Shown: positions 57,540 through 64,000 of the stretch, piece after piece
How the letters are laid out: the number at the start of each line of letters is the position of its first letter
Position numbering within the stretch: the first letter of the stretch is position 1
NCBI RefSeq assembly: GCF_002209535.1
Contig: NZ_NJIG01000003.1
Location: 434,001 to 498,000 of the forward strand
Length of the DNA: 64,000 nt
Direction of reading: 5' to 3'
Origin: Achromobacter marplatensis
GTDB taxonomy: Bacteria > Pseudomonadota > Gammaproteobacteria > Burkholderiales > Burkholderiaceae_B
Made by a program: the position numbers and the translations under genes
Notes under the pieces: generated by a model
The model's input: the letters and a program-made list of their open reading frames with translations, nothing else
What the model was told of the DNA's origin: nothing
Database searches by the model: none

Positions 57540-59054
57540 TCACTTCTGCGCGAACGTCACACCCTTCAGGCGGATCATGCCGTCAGGATACGGCGTAAAG
57601 CCCTTGACCTTCTTGCCCATGGCGAACGGCCACGGCTGGTAGTAGTTGTACACGCCCGGCAGCTCGTCCTGGATGATGGTCTGCGCCTGGTCGTAGATTT
57701 CCTTGCGGCGCGCTTCGTCGGGCACCGTGCGGGCCTCGTTCAGCAGCTTGTCCACTTCCGGGTTGCAGTAATGGCCATCGTTCAGCGCGCCCTTGCACGT
57801 CACGAAGGCGTGCACGTTGCCGTCGGGATCGACCCGGCCGGACCAGCCCAGCATCACGATCTGGAAATTGCCCGCCGACGATTCCTTCTGCAAGGCCGCG
57901 TACTCGGTCGGGCGCAAGGACAGGTCGAAGCCCGCTTCGGAGGCCATCGCCTGGACGATCTCGGCAATCGACGAAGTCGTGGTGTTGTTGCCGAACACGA
58001 GTTCAGCCTTCACGCGGTCGAATCCGGCTTGTTTGAGCAACGCCTTGGCCTTGGCCACGTCGCGCTTGGTGACCGGGAACTTGTCGCTGTGATAGGGGCT
58101 GGCCGGGGGGAACGGCTGCTGGGCCGGTTCGAAGATGCCGCCGCCTGCCACGTCGTTGATGGCGTTGCGGTCCAGCGCGTACTGGAACGCCTGGCGCACC
58201 AGCTTGTTCTTGAACGGGTTGTCTTCGGCCCGCTTGCCGTTGCCCACGTTGAACATGAACTGCTGGAAACCCAGGCCTGCCACCGGCGCAAACGTCAGGC
58301 TGGCGTCGTTCTTGACCTGCGGCGCGTCCGACGGATTCAGGCGCTCCAGCATGTCCAGGTCGCCCGCACGCAGATTCGACAGACGAACCGTGGTGTCGGG
58401 GATGGGCAGGAAGGTCACGCGCTTGAAGGCGTAGTCCTTGGCGTCGTAGTACTGGTCGAATTTCTCCAGCACGATGCGGTCGTTCTGGATGCGTTCGACG
58501 AACTTGTACGGGCCGGAGCACACGGGCTTGCGGCCCACCGACGCCACGTCGGCGTCGGCGAAGGTCTTGGGCGACAGCATCATGCCGGCGCGGTCGGACA
58601 GCTGGGCCAGCAAGGTGGCGTCCGGCTTCTTCAAGGTCAGGACCAGCGTGGACGCATCCGGCGCGTCCACTTTCTCGACCGAAGCCAGTTCACCCTTGCG
58701 CAGGCTGTCCGGCAGGCTCATAGCGCGTTCCAGGTTGGCCTTGGCCGCCGGCGCGTCGAACTTCGTGCCGTCATGGAACAGCGCGTCTTCGCGCAGCTTG
58801 AAGGTCAGCACCTTGTTGTCGGGGCTGAACGACCACGACGTGGCCAGTTGCGGCACGAAATGCAGCTTGGGATCGATGTCCACCAGCTTGTCGCACAGCG
58901 ACGTGAACACGATGCGGCCGACGTAGGTGCGGGCGCGGTGCGGGTCCAGGACGTCCGGGTCTTCCTGCAGGCCGATCCGGATGTTCTGGGCGCACGCCGC
59001 CCCCGCAGCCAGCGCCAGCAAGCTGGCGCCGAAGGTCATGGTCAAGCGTTTCAT
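57540..59054 (-). CDS. gsiB: Periplasmic peptide/glutathione-binding protein (GsiB/DppA-like)
   Basis: A 504-residue periplasmic solute-binding protein of family 5. The signal peptide (MTFGASLLALAAGAACAQ) is cleaved before NIRIGLQEDPDVLDPHRART, the standard SBP_bac_5 opening. Other family segments include LATSWSFSPDNKVLTFKLRE and LVRQAFQYALDRNAINDVAG. It follows the ggt gene by 35 bases. Pairing with gamma-glutamyltransferase suggests glutathione or gamma-glutamyl peptides, but dipeptides remain possible. Confidence 0.92.
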   Translation of the reverse strand: MKRLTMTFGASLLALAAGAACAQNIRIGLQEDPDVLDPHRARTYVGRIVFTSLCDKLVDIDPKLHFVPQLATSWSFSPDNKVLTFKLREDALFHDGTKFDAPAAKANLERAMSLPDSLRKGELASVEKVDAPDASTLVLTLKKPDATLLAQLSDRAGMMLSPKTFADADVASVGRKPVCSGPYKFVERIQNDRIVLEKFDQYYDAKDYAFKRVTFLPIPDTTVRLSNLRAGDLDMLERLNPSDAPQVKNDASLTFAPVAGLGFQQFMFNVGNGKRAEDNPFKNKLVRQAFQYALDRNAINDVAGGGIFEPAQQPFPPASPYHSDKFPVTKRDVAKAKALLKQAGFDRVKAELVFGNNTTTSSIAEIVQAMASEAGFDLSLRPTEYAALQKESSAGNFQIVMLGWSGRVDPDGNVHAFVTCKGALNDGHYCNPEVDKLLNEARTVPDEARRKEIYDQAQTIIQDELPGVYNYYQPWPFAMGKKVKGFTPYPDGMIRLKGVTFAQK

Positions 59055-59089
59055 TGTGTTTTTCCCCTTGTTGCTTGCGAGCTTAACGT

Positions 59090-60718
59090 TTAGAAGCCGA
59101 CCGCCTGGCCGTCGCGGCGGCTGTCGCTGGCGGCGACATAACCCAGTTCGTTGTCGGTCTCGGACATGCGCCAGATGAACTGGCCGGCGCCGAAGTCCAT
59201 GTAGGGATCGTCAACGGACTTCAAAGCATGCCCGAGGTCTTTCAGGCCCGCAATGGTGGAAGCCTTCATGTTGGTCTCGATGTCCAGCGTGAAGTCGCGG
59301 TTGACCTTCCAGCGCGGCGCGCAGCACGCGGCCTGCGGGTTCTGGTGGTAGTCGATCATGCGAACGACCGTCTGCATGTGACCCTGCGGCTGCATGTCGC
59401 CGCCCATCACGCCGAAGCTCATGACCGGCTTGCCGCCGCGCGTCAGGAAACCCGGGATGATGGTGTGGAACGGGCGCTTGCCGCCTTCGACCACGTTGGC
59501 GGACTTGGGGTCCATCGAGAAACCCACGCCGCGGTTCTGCATGCTGATGCCGGTGCCCGGCACGACCACGCCCGACCCGAAGCCCATGTAGTTGGACTGG
59601 ATGAACGAGATCATCATGCCGTTTTCGTCGGCAGCGGTCAGGTAAATGGTGCCGCCAGCATGCGGGCGGCCAGCTTCGAAGTGCGTGGCTTGATCCAGGC
59701 GGATCAGCTTGGCGCGGCTGTCCAGATAGGCGTCCGACAGCATCTGCTCGGGCGTGACCTGCATGGCGCGCGGGTCGGCCACATACTTGTACAGGTCGGC
59801 AAACGCCAGTTTCATGGCTTCGATCTGGATGTGCTGCGACTGCACGGAATCCACGGGGATGTCCGACATATCGAAGCGTTCGACGATGCCCAGCGCGATC
59901 AGCGCAGCGATGCCCTGCCCGTTCGGCGGGATCTCGTGCAGCTCGTAGCCGCGGTACGACTTGGAAATCGGCTTGACCCAGTCCGGGCGATAGTTGCGCA
60001 GGTCTTCCAGCGTCATCGCGCCACCGCATTCCTTGCTGAAGGCGGCAATGCGTTCGGCCAGTTCGCCTTCATAGAAGTCGCGGCCCTTGGATTCGGCGAT
60101 GCGGCGCAGCGTGTTGGCGGCGTCCGGGAACCGGAAGTGTTCGCCGACTTTGGGTGCGCGGCCTTCCGGCATGAACGCCTGGGCGTAGCCCGGCTGCGAC
60201 TTCAGTTCTTCGGCGGCGGCGCCCCACTTGTGCGCCACCACCGGCGGCACGGCATAGCCGCGCTCGGCGATTTCAATGGCAGGTTCGAACAGTTGTTCGA
60301 ACGGCAGCTTGCCCAGCTTTTCGTGCAGCGCGGCCCAGCCGGCCACCACGCCCGGCACCGTCACCGCGTCCCAGCCGCGTTTGGGCTGGATGGCCAGGCC
60401 GTCCGGCCCCGTGCCGTACTTGGCCTTGAAGTATTCGGTGTTCCAGGCGGCGGGTGCCACGCCCGACGAGTTCAAGCCATGCAGTTCCTTGCCATCCCAG
60501 ACGATGGCGAAGCAGTCGCCGCCCAGGCCGCAGGAAACCGGTTCAACCAGCACGATCGTGGCGGCAGCCGCAATGGCGGCATCCACGGCGTTGCCGCCCT
60601 TGAGCAGCATGCGCAACCCGGCTTGGGCTGCCAGCGGATGCGACGTGGACACCACGTTGCGCGCAAACAGCGGGATGCGTACGGAAGGATACGGGTTGAC
60701 CCAGTCAAAGGTTTTCAT
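59090..60718 (-). CDS. ggt: Gamma-glutamyltransferase-family protein without signal peptide
   Basis: A 542-residue Ntn-hydrolase precursor. By alignment with the family pattern, the self-cleaving, catalytic threonine is Thr357 in AGGTIYLTAADENGMMISF, followed by NYMGFGSGVVVPGTGI. The large-subunit LEPVSCGLGGDCFAIVWDG-type block is present as VEPVSCGLGGDCF. Unlike E. coli Ggt there is no signal peptide (start MKTFDWVNPYPSVRIPLFAR), so it should act in the cytoplasm on imported gamma-glutamyl compounds. It is the first gene of the ggt-gsiBCDA operon and divergent from a LysR gene 101 bases away. Confidence 0.92.
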   Translation of the reverse strand: MKTFDWVNPYPSVRIPLFARNVVSTSHPLAAQAGLRMLLKGGNAVDAAIAAAATIVLVEPVSCGLGGDCFAIVWDGKELHGLNSSGVAPAAWNTEYFKAKYGTGPDGLAIQPKRGWDAVTVPGVVAGWAALHEKLGKLPFEQLFEPAIEIAERGYAVPPVVAHKWGAAAEELKSQPGYAQAFMPEGRAPKVGEHFRFPDAANTLRRIAESKGRDFYEGELAERIAAFSKECGGAMTLEDLRNYRPDWVKPISKSYRGYELHEIPPNGQGIAALIALGIVERFDMSDIPVDSVQSQHIQIEAMKLAFADLYKYVADPRAMQVTPEQMLSDAYLDSRAKLIRLDQATHFEAGRPHAGGTIYLTAADENGMMISFIQSNYMGFGSGVVVPGTGISMQNRGVGFSMDPKSANVVEGGKRPFHTIIPGFLTRGGKPVMSFGVMGGDMQPQGHMQTVVRMIDYHQNPQAACCAPRWKVNRDFTLDIETNMKASTIAGLKDLGHALKSVDDPYMDFGAGQFIWRMSETDNELGYVAASDSRRDGQAVGF

Positions 60719-60819
60719 CGGCTTGTCTCTAAACGGTCTGAACGGTTAAGCAGGCGAAGGTACTCTCGTGATCTAATTAAATCAATTTGATTTTTTGTTC
60801 CGTCATAAAAGAAAATTTT

Positions 60820-61722
60820 ATGAGTACGATCCGGTTTTTGCGCACTTTCCTGGCCGTCGCCCACCACGGTTCCTTTTCCGAAGCCGCCGAGCAAGTGGCG
60901 CTGACCCAGGCCGCCGTCAGCTTCCAGATGCGTTCACTGGAGGCGGAGCTGGGCCGCGAACTGTTCGACCGCAGCGGGCGTCTTGCCATTCTTAACGCAG
61001 CCGGCCGGGAATTGCTACCTGAAATCAAGCATTTACTGGATTTATACGACCGAATGCGCTTGCCTCGCACCGTCCCTGGCGAACTGGCCGGCGCGGTATC
61101 GGTCGGCAGCATCGTGTCCTGCATGGGGACCCTGTCCAAGGTGGTGTCAGGCCTGAAGAAGGCCCACCCGAAGCTGGACGTGCGCATCCTGTCGGGCAAG
61201 GCCAGCGAACTGGCCGGCAAGGTCGAAGACGGCGAATTGGACGCGGCCTTCCTCGTGGAAGCCGGCCGCAAGATGGCCAGCACGCGCTGGACGCCGCTAT
61301 ATGAAGAGCAACTGGTGGTGATCGCCCCGGCGTCCGCCGCGGGCAAGGACGCCCGTCAGGTATTGGCGAACAACCCCTTCCTGCGCTTTGACCGCACCCA
61401 GCGCACGGGGCTGCAGATCGACCGCCTGCTGCGGCGCCTGGCGGTACCGCTCAATGAATTCCTGGAACTCAACGCCATCGAGACGCTGGTGGAGCTGGTG
61501 CGCCAGGAGGTGGGTGTGACCCTGCTGCCCCTGATCAACGGGGCCAACTGGCAGCACAGCCCGGAACTGCGGATTTTGACGCTGCCCCAAGACTTAGGCC
61601 CGCTTTCGCGGGCCATCGGCATGCTCGAACGGCGCGAGCATGCGCGCCAGGGCATCACAGCGGCGATCTGCGAAGCGTGCGCCACGGCCTTCCGGGCGCG
61701 CGAACCGCAGACCGCTGCCTGA
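60820..61722 (+). CDS. LysR-family regulator divergent from ggt-gsi
   Basis: A 300-residue LysR regulator with the N-terminal helix-turn-helix (FLRTFLAVAHHGSFSEAAEQ, LTQAAVSFQMRSLEAELGRE) and a C-terminal effector domain (EEQLVVIAPASAAGKDARQV). It is divergent from ggt across a short AT-rich gap, so it probably controls ggt-gsi in response to an imported metabolite. The ATG at 60820 fits the family start; an ATG-like upstream extension adds 11 residues. It is convergent with the phospholipase gene 3 bases away. Confidence 0.92.
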   Translation: MSTIRFLRTFLAVAHHGSFSEAAEQVALTQAAVSFQMRSLEAELGRELFDRSGRLAILNAAGRELLPEIKHLLDLYDRMRLPRTVPGELAGAVSVGSIVSCMGTLSKVVSGLKKAHPKLDVRILSGKASELAGKVEDGELDAAFLVEAGRKMASTRWTPLYEEQLVVIAPASAAGKDARQVLANNPFLRFDRTQRTGLQIDRLLRRLAVPLNEFLELNAIETLVELVRQEVGVTLLPLINGANWQHSPELRILTLPQDLGPLSRAIGMLERREHARQGITAAICEACATAFRAREPQTAA

Positions 61723-61725
61723 CCC

Positions 61726-63897
61726 TTAGGTCGCCATCGCCGGGTCGGTCACCGACGGTTTGCCGGTTTCGACGCGGCCTGCGAAGCGGCGCAGGTAGGA
61801 CGGGTCTTCGGCCAGGCGGACCGTGAAGTCGTACCAATGGCCGCTGGCCTCCAGCGCCCAGTGCTGCTCGACCTTGCTGCCGGCGGGCACGGTCAGCGTC
61901 CAACGCTCATTGTTGCTGTAGTACGCGTTGGGCGTGACTTCGAAGGTGCAGGCGTCTTTGCCGCTGTTGATGAAGCTGACGTAGACGTCGCCGTTGGCGA
62001 TGTCGTAGCAGACGCGGATTTCCGGATCCAGCTGCGCCGTGCGCGCCAAGGCCAGGTCGCCCGCGAACTGGCGGTGATAGCCGTTGGGGCCCAGCACCCA
62101 CAGGTCGTACTTGCCGCCGTCGACCGCCGTATCCCAGCTGCCTTCCAGCTGCTTGCCGGCTTCCACCGTATAGCGGCGCGGCAGGCGGTCCAGGTGCAGG
62201 CGGTCATAGACGTGGAACACTGCCGCCTGCTTGCCCGTGTTGGAGAACACCAGCCACATGTTGCCCGTGCTGGGCTGGCTGCGGCCGCTGGTGTGCAGTT
62301 CATACGGCAAGGCGCGCGAGTAGCGTATGCCCTTTTCCTGCACCGGCTTGGCCTGGGTGCTGGGGTCGGGCAGCGGCACCGCCGTCAGCGCCTGCTGCGC
62401 GTCCCGCTCCTGGTCCGCGCCCGAGCGGGTCAGGATGTTCAGGTCCGGCAGCTTCTCGTCATTGGGCGTGGCAAAGTTGAAGGTCGACGTCATGTCGCCC
62501 AGCACGGCGCGGCGCCACGGGCTGATGTTCTCTTCCTTCACGCCGAAGCGGGCTTCCAGGAAACGCAGTACGGACGTGTGGTCGAACGCCTGGGAATTGA
62601 CCCAGCCGCCGCGGCTCCACGGCGACACCACGTACATCGGCACGCGCGGACCGGGGCCGTAGACGCGGTTGTCGGCCGCGTCCTGGGCCGAGGCGTGCGT
62701 GTGGCGTTCCAGGTCGGTGTTGACGGTGGACGCGCCGGCCATCGAACCGTCCGGGTTCAGCGACGGGGCGGCGGGCGGCGGCACGTGGTCGAAGTACCCG
62801 TCGTTCTCGTCGAAGTTGATCAGCAGGACGGTCTTGCTCCATACGTCCGGGTTCGACGTCAGCGCATCCAGCGTTTCCTGGATGTACCACGCGCCCTGGA
62901 CGGGGCTGGACGGGCCGGGGTGTTCGGAATACGTGGCGGGCGCGACGATCCACGACACCTGCGGCAGCCTGCCGTTGTTGACGTCGTCGCGCAAGGCTTG
63001 CAGGAAGCCGCCGTCGGGCATGGTGTTGGCCGTGCCCTTGTACAGCGGATTGGCCGCATCCATGCTGGGGGTCCAGGCCGGGTACGGCGCGCCGTTGGCG
63101 GAATTGCCGGCCTGCTCATTGGCGCGGCGATATTGCTGGAAGCCGGCCAAGGGGTTGTCGCCGAAGTTCTCGGGCAGGTTCTGGTAGACCGTCCAGCTGA
63201 CGCCGGCCTTCTGGAGCCGTTCCGGATAGGTCGTCCAGGTCCAGCCGGTGGTGGACGCGCCCAGGCTGTCCCACTGGTTGCGGGTCGACGGGCCATTGCC
63301 CTGCGCCAGCGGATCGTTGGTGCCGGTCCAGTGGAACAGGCGGTTCGTGTTGGTGCCGCCGTGCGTGGAGCAGTGGTAGGCGTCGCACAGCGTGAACGCT
63401 TCAGCCAGCGCGAACTGGAACTCCACCTCTTTCTGGCGGTAGTAGCCCATCGACTGGTTCTGCTTGTAGCGCGGCCACTGGTTCATGCGGCCGCCGTCCC
63501 AGGCCATCTGCGCGTCCACGTAGTCGTGCGGCGTGCCCGACACGCGCTGGGCGTTGCCCTGCGTGCTGTCCAGGTGATATGGCATGACCACGCGCGTGCC
63601 ATTGGTCTGTTCCCAGACCGAACGGTTCTGCGCCAGCGGGATCGTGATGCGGTCGCCAAAGCCGCGCACGCCCTTGAACGTGCCGAAGTACATGTCGAAC
63701 GAGCGGTTTTCCTGCATCAGGATAACCACGTGCTCGACGTCGTTGATCGTGCCGGTGCGGTTGTTGGCCGGAATGGCCAGCGCGCGGCGGATGGCGGGCG
63801 GGAACATCGACAGCGCGGTCAGGCCGGCGGTGGACGCCGCGGCGTTGCGCAGGAAGCGGCGCTTGCCGGCGTGGATCGGGTCTTTTTCGGACTTCAC
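61726..63897 (-). CDS. Phospholipase C, phosphocholine-specific type, Tat-exported
   Basis: A 723-residue secreted phospholipase C of the PlcN/PlcH (acid-phosphatase-superfamily) type. A twin-arginine signal (GKRRFLRNAAASTAG) begins the protein. The catalytic domain has VEHVVILMQENRSFDMYFGT, NRLFHWTGTNDP, VSWIVAPATYSEHPG and LINFDENDGYFDHVPPP. Two C-terminal DUF756-type domains follow (about 500-723). The GTG at 63897 is preferred because AGGAAA lies 7 bases upstream and it sits close before the Tat motif; an ATG 16 codons upstream is possible. It is probably co-transcribed with the gene cut by the right edge. Confidence 0.93.
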   Translation of the reverse strand: MKSEKDPIHAGKRRFLRNAAASTAGLTALSMFPPAIRRALAIPANNRTGTINDVEHVVILMQENRSFDMYFGTFKGVRGFGDRITIPLAQNRSVWEQTNGTRVVMPYHLDSTQGNAQRVSGTPHDYVDAQMAWDGGRMNQWPRYKQNQSMGYYRQKEVEFQFALAEAFTLCDAYHCSTHGGTNTNRLFHWTGTNDPLAQGNGPSTRNQWDSLGASTTGWTWTTYPERLQKAGVSWTVYQNLPENFGDNPLAGFQQYRRANEQAGNSANGAPYPAWTPSMDAANPLYKGTANTMPDGGFLQALRDDVNNGRLPQVSWIVAPATYSEHPGPSSPVQGAWYIQETLDALTSNPDVWSKTVLLINFDENDGYFDHVPPPAAPSLNPDGSMAGASTVNTDLERHTHASAQDAADNRVYGPGPRVPMYVVSPWSRGGWVNSQAFDHTSVLRFLEARFGVKEENISPWRRAVLGDMTSTFNFATPNDEKLPDLNILTRSGADQERDAQQALTAVPLPDPSTQAKPVQEKGIRYSRALPYELHTSGRSQPSTGNMWLVFSNTGKQAAVFHVYDRLHLDRLPRRYTVEAGKQLEGSWDTAVDGGKYDLWVLGPNGYHRQFAGDLALARTAQLDPEIRVCYDIANGDVYVSFINSGKDACTFEVTPNAYYSNNERWTLTVPAGSKVEQHWALEASGHWYDFTVRLAEDPSYLRRFAGRVETGKPSVTDPAMAT

Positions 63898-63932
63898 GGT
63901 TTCGTTTCCTATGACTCGGTAGGGAGCGCGGC

Positions 63933-64000
63933 TCAAGGCGCGCAACGCAGTTCGGGCTTGGCCGGCGTGGGCGGCACGGGCGTCGGGGTTTCGGTTCCGC
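63933..64000 (-). CDS. C-terminal end of an unidentified gene
   Basis: A minus-strand frame enters from the right edge and ends TGA at 63935-63933. The visible tail is Pro/Thr-rich (PTPVPPTPAKPELRCAP). It stops 35 bases before the phospholipase start on the same strand, consistent with an operon. Too little is visible to name the product. Confidence 0.5.
   Translation of the reverse strand, partial: GTETPTPVPPTPAKPELRCAP

Noticed and set aside
57321-60790. Long plus-strand frames opposite gsiB and ggt
   Set aside because: Shadows of conserved minus-strand genes; no start signals or domains.

Overview
The window is GC-rich (roughly two thirds G+C by eye) and reads as a betaproteobacterial chromosome of the Alcaligenaceae, most likely Achromobacter or a close Bordetella relative. 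The basis is the flhDC-motAB-cheYAW-MCP-cheR cluster, FliA beside a single flagellin, lipoyl domains on both E2 and E3 of pyruvate dehydrogenase, a MexAB-OprM-like pump beside a LysR gene, and many ABC-type amino-acid, amide and peptide importers. The species is inferred. No rRNA, tRNA, CRISPR, prophage or transposase gene was seen.

Layout. 1-11.1 kb: motility and chemotaxis. The minus-strand run is flhD-flhC-motA-motB-cheY-cheA-cheW-MCP-cheR (cut by the left edge); fliA and flagellin are on the plus strand, with a clear sigma-28 promoter before flagellin and a weaker candidate before motA. 11.1-13.8 kb: two unrecognised membrane proteins and a small YjfB-like motility protein. 13.9-20.1 kb: aceE-aceF-lpdA. 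20.1-25.9 kb: a PAS histidine kinase and LuxR-type response regulator divergent from aceE and overlapping folD, then oligopeptidase A. 26-28.1 kb: methyltransferase, Sco1-like lipoprotein, small membrane protein. 28.2-35.3 kb: a three-gene RND efflux operon whose adaptor gene carries an in-frame amber stop, with a divergent LysR gene. 35.3-36.1 kb: rRNA pseudouridine synthase.

36.1-45.2 kb is the most interesting block. It is one minus-strand operon encoding a nitrilase-superfamily amidohydrolase, a branched-chain-type ABC importer (with a permease-ATPase fusion), an AmiC-like cytoplasmic ligand sensor, an AmiR-like ANTAR antiterminator and an M81 (MlrC-like) peptidase. The leader before the first gene holds a strong intrinsic terminator and an overlapping alternative hairpin, the arrangement expected for AmiC/AmiR-type antitermination of an uptake-and-hydrolysis operon.

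45.3-64 kb: chorismate lyase; three overlapping genes for envelope proteins of unknown role; a TetR-SDR-MFS module with matching 20-bp palindromic operators before tetR and before the SDR gene; yaeQ; a LysE-type exporter gene flanked by two inverted copies of a structured repeat of about 0.3 kb whose stems co-vary; a glutathione/peptide importer (gsiBCD plus fused gsiA) with a signal-less gamma-glutamyltransferase and divergent LysR gene; a Tat-dependent phospholipase C; and the 3' end of an unidentified gene at the right edge.
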